DNA from: Moesziomyces globuligerus
Taxonomy: Eukaryota; Basidiomycota; Ustilaginomycetes; Ustilaginales; Ustilaginaceae
Length of the DNA stretch: 64,000 nt
NCBI GenBank assembly: GCA_030849465.1
Contig: JARVLF010000017.1
Location: 62,001 to 126,000 of the forward strand
Direction: 5' to 3'
The notes below the pieces were generated by a model. That model saw nothing but the letters and a program-made list of their open reading frames with translations. It was not told the DNA's origin and did not search any database. This document shows, one piece after another, positions 37,301-48,183 of this stretch; position 1 is the stretch's first letter; each line of letters opens with the position of its first letter. The translations under genes were made by a program, and so were the position numbers.

Positions 37301-38522
37301 ACCCGATCCATGCCGCGACGTCCTCCAGGTTGGGCACGGTCGCTGAGACGGCTACAAAGCGGGCCTGTGGGCTTTTATACTTGATCCTGGTGATGACCAC
37401 TTCGAGGCGTGATCCACGCTGCGGCTCGTTGAGGATGTGGACCTCGTCGATCAGGACGAGGCGGACGGTGGAAAGGATTCCCGACTGCTCGTCCCACTTG
37501 CGAGTGAGGCTGTCCCACTTTTCGGGTGTCGTGATGATCAAGCGACTCTTGCGGGCAACGTGCAAGCCATGCAAGGAATCTCCGGTGAGTTCGGTCACCC
37601 CACATCCAACTGAGCCAAAGCGGAGCGACCAGTCTTGCGTGCGCTCGGAGCAGAGTGCTTTTGTTGGTGCAAGGTACACGGCGCGGACACTTTCGGGCTC
37701 GCGTGTCAGCATTCGAAGTAGCGCAAGTTCGAAGACGACAGTCTTGCCCGATCCCGTTGGGGCTGAAAGAACCACGTTGTCTCCGGCTTCGAGCACCTGC
37801 ATCGGTCGGGCAAAAATTCGTGTCAGCATTCGTTCGACTGCTGTACACTGGGAACGGTGGGCTCGTCGGTGCGACTTTGAATTTACTTTTGGCAGACAAA
37901 GCGATTGTACAGCATTGAAGAAGGGAAAGTAGAAGAGAGGCCGATACAGTGCCGCTGTCGTTTCTCCAAAGCAGTCATGATACACAGGCGAGACGTCAAA
38001 AGAACTGCCTAGGTAAGAAGTTTTTGGGACCTCTGAGGTGGAGCAGGACTTACGCAAGTACGAGATAGGGACGAGGCGGACTCTGACGCCAGGCTCTGGC
38101 TCCACAGTCACTTCGTCTGTACGTCTGGATGGTGTAGTCTCGGGCTGTCGTCCGACATCGCTAAACGTCGGGAGTGAGCTTTTGAAGTCAGACCGAGGGA
38201 GCGAAGGGGGGGCCGTCCTAGGCTGTGAGAAAGGTGGCGCTGGTGCCACCAATCCAGCAGCTTCGGCTTTGTCGAAATCGAAGTGGCGAGCCAGCACTGG
38301 GGAGTCGTCCGAGTCTTGAGGCACCTCTCTGAAGGAAGGGCCCGCTGGAGGAGCTTCACCAGCCTGCCAGCGGAATTGGGCCAGGCGACTGGAAGCGCCA
38401 TACAGACTTTGCATCTCTGTGAGGTCGTTGCGCTCCTGTTCAGAAGTGAAAGGATGAGAGCGACCGCCGACGCCGATCCCGTACTGCTGCGCCAAGAGCT
38501 CGAATGACATCTCGTCAGACAT
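34355..38522 (-). CDS. MER3: Meiotic DNA helicase MER3/HFM1
   Basis: Four exons: 38522-38054, 37954-37887, 37796-35068 and 34910-34355, giving 1273 residues. Introns are 99, 90 and 157 nt. Splicing rebuilds the family order: LYRPLFYFPFFNAVQSLCLP, then VLEAGDNVVLSAPTGSGKT (Walker A Lys197), DEVH (296-299), SATVPN, HHAGLSQSDRR, TTTLATGINLPA and the motif VI region QMMGRAGRPQFD. A Sec63-type domain follows (about 640-1000; PEILRYLCTRTLSSLEQASL). Exon 4 starts with Cys1090 and gives CKHTCKNTCRHKCC, the C-terminal zinc finger of Mer3/Hfm1 (C-x-H-x-C-x3-C-x-H-x-C-C). Family knowledge: a 3'-5' Ski2-like helicase that stabilises D-loops for class I crossovers (ZMM pathway) in meiosis. The first ATG is at 38522. 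An ATG 8 nt upstream is out of frame. Confidence 0.93.
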
Positions 38523-41439
38523 TTGTCCATGCGATGTCAAGGACGAAGGAACGAGGAAGATTTGACGATCTTTTGTTGCTTAGTCGAGTAGGACGCTTCA
38601 TATATAGGCAGAAACCGCAGGCCCCTCTCGAGAGCCTTGATGCGGCGATCCCATGCCTTGGTCCACAGTCGACTCGGGACGTTCCCAGTATCGCTTTCCT
38701 TTGCGAGAGGATTCGGGAACGCAGACATTGAGAACGGAGACGAAAGGAGGCGAAGGAGCCGTCTGAGCTCGTTGCTTGAAGGGACCACAGCTGCTCTGAC
38801 CGTTTTCGGCTGATCCGACTCAAGTCGGCGCAGCTCCTCGCTCTCGTCTTCTCCTCCTCTGCCGTCTCTCTGTCATTTGTGAGGAGTGAATCCTTCCGGA
38901 TGTGCCGCACTTTTGCTAGCTGATCCCTTCTAAAGGCATCCAAAGCGAGTGCCTATACTATAAGACCGAGGATCTGGAGCGCTAGACGACGGAAAAAGGC
39001 TGTGCATCTCGAGATCATTCTTCAGCTCTGAGAAGGTACACAGTACGATGTGCTACCTTCCGTACTCTGTAGATAGTGAGCGCTTGGTGTTGATCAGAGA
39101 GGTGCACGGAAAGGACCAGCTCGAGCACCGCTCAGCAGGTGTCGTCCAGTGTCCGCTGAGATCATCGCCAGAGTCATCATCGAGGATGTCGACAGCCATC
39201 GTGGGGGCAGCACTATGCATCGGCCCATCCGACATGCGCCTTTGCCCGATTTGAGCAGGCTTCTGGCTTTGATTAGTGCAAGACAGGGGCGTGATGCGCT
39301 AAGTCTGACGCTGACGCTGTGCTAAGATAGCAGGTCGGCTCTGTCGAGAGAGCAATGCAACATTCACAAAGAAACAGGCTCCTCGGCTCCGCTCTCAACC
39401 ACGCCATGCAAGACTGCGCAAAGAAGAGGCGCCAGCTCCGCGACCGAGGGCGGCGAGGGGGGCGTTCCAGCATGGAGCTGGCGAGCTCTGCAACTCGACG
39501 CTGGACGGAAATGAAGCGAATTCGCCTGTCCAGCTGTCCAAGCCTTTTTCTTTTTTCTTTTTTTTTTTTGATAACACAAATGCTTTTTTCGCTGGTCGGT
39601 GGAAGCCCAACGTGCAGATGCACGTTCTGCAAGCACAGCGAGATCCTCGATTCAACCTGGCGCACAGAGTGCGATGCTGTGCCCGTGATGCGAGAGGAGG
39701 TTCTTACTGCAGATGCTGGCAGAATCGCTGCTTCGGAATACCGGGCGCAGCTGGCTGCAGCTGCTAGTTCCCTAGTTCTGGACCAGTGACCGGTGGTGTC
39801 GGAAGCCGCGACGTACGCCATGGGCCGTTCACTCGTTTGGCTGCCAGCTTCGACGCAGTCACGAGCGACTGATTGGATGTTGCGCTGTGACTGTGACCAC
39901 GATGTACGAATGATCTGCGTAACGCGAAATGACGGGGCGGAAGAGGTGCATGCGTCATCTCGAGACCATAGATTGAGAGATGTCCCCGAATCAGATCTTG
40001 CGACCCGTCTTCACCGCGGTTCAAGGCGTCGTGGCGTTGGGCCGTTGGCAGCGTGCGTTGGACGGCGCGTCCGTGAGGCGAACCAGAAGCCGACCATCTA
40101 GGGTCCTCTGTCTAGCTTCCGCGATTGCACCAGCGACTTTCGCTGCATGGCCTTCGCGCGAAATCACTTCTTTGCTCATTCGAAGCTTAGCGCCATTCCC
40201 CCGAGTTGAGCCTCGCTCGCTCTGGGTGGTGCTACACTACCAGCATCGCATTGCAGCTGGCATATTGTAGCACACGAGAAGCAAAAAGTATCACCGCTTT
40301 TGATCCGCTTCTTGGCGGCCCTCACGATGCAATTGGATGTCCACCCCTCCTTGCTAGTCCTCTCTTCCTTCTCCTCTTTTTCCTTTTCTCATTTTAATTC
40401 TTTTTAAACAATTTTCGAGTCGCGCGGGTGCAAGGACGCGAGCCAGCTGCACTGCCCGACAGGCTCACAGGGGTTCCGTCCCCTCGCGCTCCGGCTCGCT
40501 CAGGTCGCGCACGCGGACACGGCAAGGTGGATCTGACTGTACAGCGCAGCGTCATGGCAGCTCGTGGCCGCCCACCACGGCGCGCTGCCGTTTGGCGTTG
40601 AGCGATGGGACGCGTCCGGGCTTAATTTTTTGGGCTCAGTGGTGCCGCCGTGTGTGGCCGGACACCGCTCGGCTGGTTGCTGCCAGCCAGCCAGCTGCGG
40701 CCGCCTTGGCAGCTGAGCGCTTTGGTAGCCTCGCACCTCGTGGTCATGTTCACAGAGCTCCTATCCTCTATCGTCTCTATACTCTACCTGTCTGCTGGTG
40801 CTCCGGCATCGTGCCTTTGTGCTCTCCGCCATCTATACCGAACTCGCAGCTGGCTCTCTGCTCACCAGGCTCGCCCGTATCGACTTATCACCTCTATCTT
40901 GCTCGCTGCATCGGAACCACAGCGTTGACCAGTTGACACTTGCTGCCCCCTTCCTGGGTCCCACCGCTACTCCTGAGGATCGTCTCATCCCGACTGGACG
41001 CCCGCAATCGGATCATCCGCTTCTGTCACCACCAGCACGCCGCCTCAGCTAGCTCCGTGTTGAAATCCGTTGCATCCCGTCCTCATTCCGACCGGCTCTC
41101 GACATTGAGCTTTTGCACTGGTTTTCGAAAGCATCCTGAGCCTCGCCAGCCCTTTCTACCACATTGACGGCTCATCCGACCATGCGCTCGGGGGAACTAG
41201 CTCGACTCTGAATCCATCATAGCGGCTGATCCGAACCGCCTCTGAGGGGATCTCCCTCCTTCCCGAGGCCGCGGCACTGCACCTTGCGCTCACTTGCTCG
41301 CCGTTCGAACGCACCTGGCGACCATCGCAGTCACAACGTCGCGTCCAGTCTACGGTCACGCACAAGATCGTTTGAGCTCGAGCACGCGCGGTTACCCTGC
41401 GGATCCTTCCCAGCTTGTCCACGCGGCAGGCCGCTCGTC
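38523..41439. other. 2.9 kb gene-poor region between MER3 and the protein kinase
   Basis: Open frames here are short and unrecognisable on both strands. It holds the MER3 promoter (near 38.5 kb), T-rich tracts at 39541-39570 and 40361-40411, and probably a long promoter/5' leader of the kinase. No tRNA, 5S rRNA, snRNA or transposon remnant was recognised by eye. The frame of the kinase runs open back to a TTG at 41284, before its first ATG. Confidence 0.5.
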
Positions 41440-44400
41440 ATGTTCTCCCGGTCTCGCCACAACGAGTCCAAAAGGCTCAGCGATCCAAGGTCCAGGCCGG
41501 ATAGTCGGGAGCCCACCGCCGCCACTGCGGATCTTGCCGGCCCCCCGTCGCCCTACCAAGATGCCGCCACTGGTGCTCAAAGTATCACATCGGCACCTGT
41601 GCGCATCCACCCGATGGGCGTGCCCACAATAACAACCACAAGTGGGACCCCAATCTTCACACCAACATGGACCGACTCCAGCACGCCCCGCCCCTACCTT
41701 GGGCAAGCGGGCTCTGCGGCCCATGCCATGCAGTCAAGCTCGCCCCCCGTCTCACCGCCTGCCGCTGCAGTCGACCGTACCGAACGTGCAAACAGCAGCT
41801 TCTCTGTCAACTCTCTGGATAGCTTCGGCGCCATCTCCATGGCCGGCTCCGCCGCGGCGGTAGACGGCGGAAGCCAGAATGGCTCTCGCTTCGGCATGAG
41901 TCCAACCGCGGTATCCTTTGTGGCCCCCAGAGGCGAGCTTTCTTCCGCCTCCATACGCAGCAGGCGCAACTGGGACGAGTTTGAGGGCAAGCCAGTGTCT
42001 CCCTTGCCCAGTCCCGCAGTGCAGAACGAGCAGGCCAAGGACATGTTCGACATGCCTGTCGGCTCCTCGTGGAGCAAGCTCACCTCGAGCACGTCTCTAT
42101 CCGGTCCTACAGCTCGTCCGACACCGGCCAGGAACCAATCCACCGAATCGATGCCGAGTGCAAGCGAAGCCAGGGGAGCGTCGTCACCCAAGGGTGCTGC
42201 ATCGGCCGACGTCGGCAGCCGCAATTGGTCCTTCTTCAACTCAACTTCTTCTTCTGGGACCAAGATTGCCCGAGCTCCAAGCATCAAGACCGCAAACCTC
42301 CCGACTCGTGCCGATCCTCATGGCGGCCCTGACTCGTCCGAGGTGTCCACGCCACTCAGCACCACCGCCTCGCGCACGCCTGCCAGCGCGACCAGCCTTG
42401 GCCACGGCTTTGCTCCCCGTGTGTCGGCGGACCTCAGCAGCCGGATCCGTGTCGCCTCCCGATTGCCCGCCTTGTCCGGAGAGAGTACCAGCATGGCCGG
42501 CATCAACGCATCCACTCCCCGAGCCTCCTCGGCTCAATACTACGCTCCCCAACAATTCGCCTACCTCCGACATGCTCGCATCAGCTCGGGCGAGTCGACT
42601 CACTCCACAGACGCACAGCTGTATTCACCGCTGTACGCCGTTGATCCGCACGCGTCGAGCGACCTCTGCAACCTCAACTCAACGTCTCAGCTGTCCCTCT
42701 CCGCCATCTCGGATGCACCCAGCGCCACGCTGGATGGCTTGCCACCCAACATGCCGTGGGCCGCCGACAGCCCTCGGCGTTCCCGGAGCCGCAGCCATCT
42801 GCTGCTGGACGACGATCGGAGTGCCCAATCGTCGCCAGCTTCCGCCCTACCCCCGCGCGCAGAGCAACGGCCGTGGAGAGACGCTGGCGATGCAAGTGAT
42901 ATTTCCATGGATTCGGCTCACGCCATGATGCCCACGCACGCGCAGCATTCGAGCCCGGTGCCAACGCGCCCGGAAGTGTACCCAGTGTCGAGCTCCATCT
43001 CATTCCCCTCGTCGATCTCCGAAGATCACCGTAGCACGACCGCGGACGCAGCAAAGAGCCTCGGACATCCGCAGCGCCGGCAGGGTCCGTCAGAATCTGC
43101 GAGCGGAAGCAGCATCTTGCCAGCTCCAGCTGGACGGGAACGAGATCGTTCGTCTCAGCCTGCGATCGCCGAGTCGAGAGAGGAGGAAGAAGACGGCGAT
43201 CGCATAGGGCCATATCGGGTGGAAAAGACGCTGGGTGTCGGCGCCTTCAGTCGCGTGGCTCTAGGTCGCTTACTACGTGGTGCATCTGGTACCGGAGGAG
43301 CTCCCTCGCTGCGCACGGACAAGATGATTTCGAGTCTCCCGGAGCTCCGCCAGAGGGCTCTGCAGCAGCAGAGGAGTGAGACCCACGGCACATCCGCCAG
43401 CGCTGGAGTCGGTGACGAGCTCGTGGCGCTCAAGATGCTGGACCGCGAGCCTTGCAACAACAACGAGCGGCTCAAGGTCAGTTGGGTTCGAGAGGTGGAA
43501 GTGCTCAAGCACATCTCGCATCCGAACCTGGTCCGCTTCATTGCGTCGTTCAGCACGCCGCTACACCATACCCTCGTGCTCGAACACGTCGCGGGTGGCG
43601 AGCTCTTTGATGCGTTGATGTCCAACTTTGACCAGTTTTCGCAGCGCGAGTGGTTGGTGCGCGTCATCTACACGGAGCTCGCCAATGCGGTCGGCTGGAT
43701 GCACCACATCAACCTGGTGCATCGAGACATCAAGCTGGAGAACATCCTGCTCACGCGCGATCTTTTCGCTGCCGTGGCGGCGACGAGCGGGGGAGAGGCG
43801 TCGGCACGGTCGTTGCGCCCGCACCATCTGCCGACATCCGAGCCGCTGGTCAAGCTGACCGACTTTGGCCTGTCGCGTTTCATCGACCCGTCCAACCCGC
43901 TGCTGGAGACGCGCTGTGGCTCCGAGGAGTATGCAGCGCCGGAGCTCATCATTGGCAAGAAGTACGATGGACGCAAAACGGATGCGTGGGCGCTAGGCGT
44001 GGTGCTATATGCGCTCATCACGGGCTCGCTGCCTTTCATGGAGGACGTCAACGTCGGCTTCAACGGTGCGCGCGAGGGGCATGGCGAGGAGCGAGATCCG
44101 AAGCAGCGCAAGCGACACCTGCTGCGCATCGCCAAGGGTGACCTGCGATGGCCGTCGCCCGCCAACGATGCATGCGAAGATAAACCGGACGCGGCGAAAT
44201 GTCCGTCGAGCATGCGCCTGGTGACGCCGATGGCCAAGGCGATGGTGGCGCGGCTGCTGCGGCGCGATGCGACAAAGCGCGCCACGCCCTGGGAGACGTG
44301 GGACGAGCCGTGGCTGCTGTGTGGCAGTTTTGCGTATGCGTCCACGCCGAACGGGGACGGCGCACTTCCGCCGCACCAGGTCCCCGGCGAAGCCTCGGCA

Positions 44401-44517
44401 GCGGGCGAACGACTCGCGCTGCATCCGGACCCCCGCTCGCAGCAGGGTCAGAGCTGGCTCGATGCCAACGCCGCTGTGCGCCAGGACGATGTGGCACCAG
44501 TCGCGCGCGACGACTGA
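41440..44517 (+). CDS. Serine/threonine protein kinase with long Ser-rich N-terminus
   Basis: A 1025-residue single-exon protein; the first ATG is at 41440 (MFSRSRHNESKRLSD). Residues 1-590 are Ser/Pro/Ala-rich and probably disordered with many phosphorylation-type sites. The kinase domain follows: glycine loop GVGAFSRVALG (about 598-608), then an unusual insert of about 55 residues before the beta-3 lysine (VALKMLDRE, Lys666), HRDIKLEN (His761-Arg-Asp763), a second insert, DFGLSRF (Asp808), and EEYAAPELIIGKKYDGRKTD with Glu835. The activation-segment sequence and the YDGRKTDAWALGVVLYALIT stretch are typical of fungal CAMK-group kinases. All catalytic residues are present. I cannot assign the orthologue. 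The C-terminal 60 residues after the domain are short and variable. Confidence 0.85.
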   Translation: MFSRSRHNESKRLSDPRSRPDSREPTAATADLAGPPSPYQDAATGAQSITSAPVRIHPMGVPTITTTSGTPIFTPTWTDSSTPRPYLGQAGSAAHAMQSSSPPVSPPAAAVDRTERANSSFSVNSLDSFGAISMAGSAAAVDGGSQNGSRFGMSPTAVSFVAPRGELSSASIRSRRNWDEFEGKPVSPLPSPAVQNEQAKDMFDMPVGSSWSKLTSSTSLSGPTARPTPARNQSTESMPSASEARGASSPKGAASADVGSRNWSFFNSTSSSGTKIARAPSIKTANLPTRADPHGGPDSSEVSTPLSTTASRTPASATSLGHGFAPRVSADLSSRIRVASRLPALSGESTSMAGINASTPRASSAQYYAPQQFAYLRHARISSGESTHSTDAQLYSPLYAVDPHASSDLCNLNSTSQLSLSAISDAPSATLDGLPPNMPWAADSPRRSRSRSHLLLDDDRSAQSSPASALPPRAEQRPWRDAGDASDISMDSAHAMMPTHAQHSSPVPTRPEVYPVSSSISFPSSISEDHRSTTADAAKSLGHPQRRQGPSESASGSSILPAPAGRERDRSSQPAIAESREEEEDGDRIGPYRVEKTLGVGAFSRVALGRLLRGASGTGGAPSLRTDKMISSLPELRQRALQQQRSETHGTSASAGVGDELVALKMLDREPCNNNERLKVSWVREVEVLKHISHPNLVRFIASFSTPLHHTLVLEHVAGGELFDALMSNFDQFSQREWLVRVIYTELANAVGWMHHINLVHRDIKLENILLTRDLFAAVAATSGGEASARSLRPHHLPTSEPLVKLTDFGLSRFIDPSNPLLETRCGSEEYAAPELIIGKKYDGRKTDAWALGVVLYALITGSLPFMEDVNVGFNGAREGHGEERDPKQRKRHLLRIAKGDLRWPSPANDACEDKPDAAKCPSSMRLVTPMAKAMVARLLRRDATKRATPWETWDEPWLLCGSFAYASTPNGDGALPPHQVPGEASAAGERLALHPDPRSQQGQSWLDANAAVRQDDVAPVARDD

Positions 44518-44764
44518 AGTGGCTGGCGCCTTGGGCCGCGCACAGCTCACCAGCAGCCAGGCCGCCGTATACCCCGTGCATCCTCGACGATGCACCATGC
44601 GAGACTCCGCGTGCAACTTGCTTTAATCTGTCTTCTCCCCTGATCTGGCTTGTGGAACGTGTTGCGTGTGTCGTCAGCAGTAAGAGATTCGCCACACGGG
44701 CTGTGTTCGTATTGATAGGGTGTACGTGTGGTATATATGTGCATCCACTACATCAGCCAACATC

Positions 44765-44859
44765 TCCCAGTTAGTACAATGGTTAGTATAGGGCACTCTC
44801 AAGAGAAGCTTCGGCTGCATTGATCTGCTCAGATCAGGGTTCGATTCCCTGGCCGGGAA
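44765..44859 (+). tRNA. tRNA-Glu(CTC) with a 23-nt intron
   Basis: The cloverleaf can be drawn. Acceptor TCCCAGT pairs with GCCGGGA (44852-44858), discriminator A859. D arm GTAC/GTAT with loop AATGGTTA. Anticodon stem GGGCA (44791-44795) pairs with TGCTC (44826-44830). Anticodon CTC is at 44798-44800. T arm is CAGGG-TTCGATT-CCCTG. The intron is 44802-44824, at the canonical 37/38 position. The B box (GGTTCGATTCC) is perfect. Acceptor pair 5-68 is an A-C mismatch and 7-66 a T-G wobble. Confidence 0.92.
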
Positions 44860-46845
44860 CTTTTTGCCGCCTATTTTTTGACACATGAATTTGGAGGTTC
44901 TTTTCCAGGTCCAGTTTTTGGAACGTCACCTTGCTTCTCCGAAGCATCTGTCAGAATGTCGTTCGCATTGCTTTGTGATTCGCTCGACCATGCAGGCACA
45001 GCAGTTTGCCATCGAGGCAAGGCGTTGACAGGGCGATGACTAGGCAACAGACCTTTTCACTGTAGGGTTCTGTTCGGTGATGGCGAGCGGTCGGCTCATC
45101 GAAGCAAGGAGTGCGGATGAAGCGGGCCAGGCATCGCGTGTCTGGGCAACGGAAAGATCCGCGTAGCATCGGCAAGCTGGCCGTGACGCTTCTGACGCCG
45201 AAGGGAACGCTGCTTTTCGATGCACGTCGACCGCAACAGTCCAACAGCGACCGGCAAGAGGGCCTGCGGGCTTGTCGGCGTCGATCCGTGAAAGAACGGC
45301 CCGCATGCGCCGGATAGAAGTAACACCGGGCAGCCTCCCCTCGTCTACACCGTAGCACTGTTGAAACGATGCCCGTCGCTTCCAACCCTTTGGCCCCTGC
45401 ATAGCTGCTCGACAGGGCTCTGCACCTCCACATGTTTGCCAGCCGTTGTGTCGCAGCACGAGCGCGCTCGTTCGGAATAGATGGCGTATGGGCGAAACCG
45501 GAACCCGCAGCGCTCAGCTGTCACCCTGCCGGCCAGCCCGTTCTCACCGTCCAACGACCGAAGCCGGAACCAGCCAGCCAGCCAGACTGCCTGCTCCTGA
45601 TGCAGCTAGCGCTGTCTCCGAACGTCAGCCGACCTAATGCACCCTAGCCTGCCTTTGCTGCGGTGCATTGTGTCGATCCCCGCAATGGAGCACAGGCGTT
45701 GCTCGATCTGCAGCCACCGCCATCCCACGCCGTCAGCCAGTGAGCTGGCTTAAGCTGACGCACCAGCTCGTTCGCACTGTTCGACATCACACGCACATCC
45801 GCGCGTGTTCATACAGCTCCCAAGCAAGCAAAAGCTAGCGGTGGTCGCCGGGTGGAACGGCTTTCCGGTCCTCTCCGCCAGAGCAGGTCGTGTGTCCTGG
45901 CGCGGACATCGGCAGCGCGACGCAGCTGCGCCTCCCGATGCAGTGCCGATCGAACAGGATCGCCTTTGCTCGTCCTCTGCTGCGGCCTCAGGTGCCTCTC
46001 CGCCGCCCGCTGCCAATGCTGAGCCCTGCCGGGATTGTCGACCGACGCCCGCCGAAGGACTCATTCCTCCTATGACTCCACCCGCCAACGAGGAGCCTGC
46101 GTCCACGTTTAGCTGAACAGATGAGGTTGATTATCGATCGATCAGGTCGCGGCCCGTCACACGCCCGCAGGACGGCACAGCCAAGCCAGAACCAGTGTTG
46201 GACGGCGCTCGCCAATCGGGCCAAGCGAAAAAGAAAACACAAAAAAGGGCGAAAGGAAGCGAGATCTTTATCGAAGCTCTTCGAAATTTAGGTCGACGCA
46301 AAACGTATTCTGGTTGGATCTGCAGCAAAGACAAGGCTTTCCGTGCAGGCATCTCAGATGCGTCGCAGTAAACTCGTGATCTTCTACGCGTGGAGGTTTT
46401 CAGGCAACATTGAGGGTGCAGCTTGCTGCTCGGCTGGTGGCCCCTGCTCTGCCCGTGCGCCCGAGCCATTGCGGCAGCCCCAGCAAAACCACAAAGCTTC
46501 CGCACGCAAATCGCCCGCATGCACCGATGGGGCCTCAAGAGTGCCATTCTGCCTCAGCGTCGCTCAGCGTCGCTCGGCGTCGACGCGAAGCACAGAGCGC
46601 CCGAGCCAATCTGAAGCGGCTGGGTCCGCCCGCTCGCAACGGTGCGTATGCATTTCTTCTTTGTTGCGCTGCGAGCCTCGACGAACCCATCGAGCCAGAA
46701 CCAGTCGGGAAGCGCAACCTGGCCAGCGCGCATGGATATAGGTTCGCTCGGCCAGCGATTTCGTCAACGTCTCGCCCTTCCACCACCATCCCCAACCTTC
46801 ACCCCCACATCCACACCCGATCCTCACCAGATCACCGCTTCCAAT
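44860..46845. other. 2 kb gene-poor region and enolase promoter
   Basis: After the tRNA-Glu terminator there are only short, unrecognisable frames. The last 200 bp before 46846 are pyrimidine-rich (CCACCACCATCCCC-type), the usual leader of highly expressed fungal glycolytic genes. A GGATATAGG at about 46734-46742 is a possible TATA-like element. The rest holds nothing I can name. Confidence 0.5.
44861..44879 (+). terminator. RNA polymerase III T-run terminator of tRNA-Glu
   Basis: Five T start two bases after the tRNA (44861-44865), with a second run of six T at 44874-44879. Runs of four or more T end Pol III transcription. Confidence 0.8.
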
Positions 46846-48183
46846 ATGGCTATCCAGAAGATCCAGGCTCGCATGGTCCTCGACTCGCGTGGTAACCCCA
46901 CCGTCGAGGTCGACCTCACCACCGAGAAGGGTCTCTTCCGTGCCGCCGTCCCCTCCGGCGCTTCCACCGGTATCCACGAGGCTGTCGAGCTCCGCGACGG
47001 CGACAAGTCGGCCTGGATGGGCAAGGGCGTCGACAAGGCCATCGCCAACGTCAACGACATCATCGCTCCCGAGCTCATCAAGTCGGGCATCGCCGTCACC
47101 TCGCAGAAGGAGATCGACGACTTCCTCATCAAGCTCGACGGCACCGCCAACAAGGGCAAGCTCGGCGCCAACGCCATCCTCGGTGTCTCGATCGCCGTCG
47201 CCAAGGCCGGTGCCGGCGAGCAGGGTCTGCCTCTGTACAAGTACCTCGCCGACCTCAGCGGCGTCAAGGCTCCCTACGTCCTGCCCGCGCCTGCGCTCAA
47301 CGTCATCAACGGTGGCTCGCACGCCGGCAACGCGCTCGCCTTCCAGGAGTTCATGATCGTGCCCACCGGCGCCAAGAGCTTCACCGAGGCCATGAAGATC
47401 GGCACCGAGGTCTACCACAACCTCAAGAAGGTCATCAACACCAAGTACGGCATCGACGCCACCAACGTCGGTGACGAGGGTGGCTTCGCCCCCAACGTCG
47501 CCTCGGCCGACGAGGCGCTCGAGATCCTCACCGAGGCCATCGCCAAGGCCGGCTACGAGGGCCGCGTGCACATCTCGCTCGACGTGGCCTCGTCCGAGTT
47601 CTACAAGGAGGGCAAGTACGACCTCGACTTCAAGAACCCCAACTCGGACTCGTCCAAGTGGCTCACGGGCAAGGAGCTCGCCGAGGTCTACCTCGGCTTC
47701 ATCAAGAAGTACCCGATCACCTCGATCGAGGACCCCTTTGACCAGGACGACTGGGAGGCCTGGTCGCACCTGCGCGCCAACGCCGGCATCACCATCATCG
47801 GCGACGACCTCACGGTCACCAACCCGCTCCGCATCAAGACGGCCATCGAGAAGAAGGCGTGCAACGGCCTGCTGCTCAAGATCAACCAGATCGGCACCAT
47901 CTCCGAGTCGATCCAGGCTGCGCAGCTCGCGCAGTCGGACAACTGGGGCGTCATGGTCTCGCACCGCTCGGGCGAGACCGAGGACGTGACCATCTCGGAC
48001 CTCGTCGTCGCCCTCGGCGTCGGCATCATCAAGACCGGCGCTCCCTGCCGATCCGAGCGCACCGCCAAGTACAACCAGCTCCTCCGCATCGAGTCGCTCG
48101 AGCCTTCGGCGGTCTACGCCGGCATCGACGGCTTCACCCAGGGCGAGACCGCACCTAAGGTCATCACCAACAAGTCGGCCTAA
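46846..48183 (+). CDS. ENO1: Enolase (2-phosphoglycerate dehydratase)
   Basis: A 445-residue single-exon protein starting [20 protein letters not shown]; an open stretch upstream (to 46642) is leader. Family signature stretches are intact: [15 protein letters not shown], loop residues [72 protein letters not shown] and SHRSGETED. Metal ligands (Asp in the beta-strand, Glu of IEDP, Asp of GDD) and the catalytic Lys of LLLKINQ are present. It converts 2-phosphoglycerate to phosphoenolpyruvate in cytosolic glycolysis. Codon use is extremely biased to C-ending codons, a sign of very high expression. It converges on ERV25 with 239 bp between the stops. Confidence 0.98.
   Translation: MAIQKIQARMVLDSRGNPTVEVDLTTEKGLFRAAVPSGASTGIHEAVELRDGDKSAWMGKGVDKAIANVNDIIAPELIKSGIAVTSQKEIDDFLIKLDGTANKGKLGANAILGVSIAVAKAGAGEQGLPLYKYLADLSGVKAPYVLPAPALNVINGGSHAGNALAFQEFMIVPTGAKSFTEAMKIGTEVYHNLKKVINTKYGIDATNVGDEGGFAPNVASADEALEILTEAIAKAGYEGRVHISLDVASSEFYKEGKYDLDFKNPNSDSSKWLTGKELAEVYLGFIKKYPITSIEDPFDQDDWEAWSHLRANAGITIIGDDLTVTNPLRIKTAIEKKACNGLLLKINQIGTISESIQAAQLAQSDNWGVMVSHRSGETEDVTISDLVVALGVGIIKTGAPCRSERTAKYNQLLRIESLEPSAVYAGIDGFTQGETAPKVITNKSA

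Noticed and set aside
44951..45459. Minus-strand frames of 139-160 codons in the spacer before enolase
   Set aside because: Arg/Cys-rich random composition, overlapping one another in different frames, no domain.
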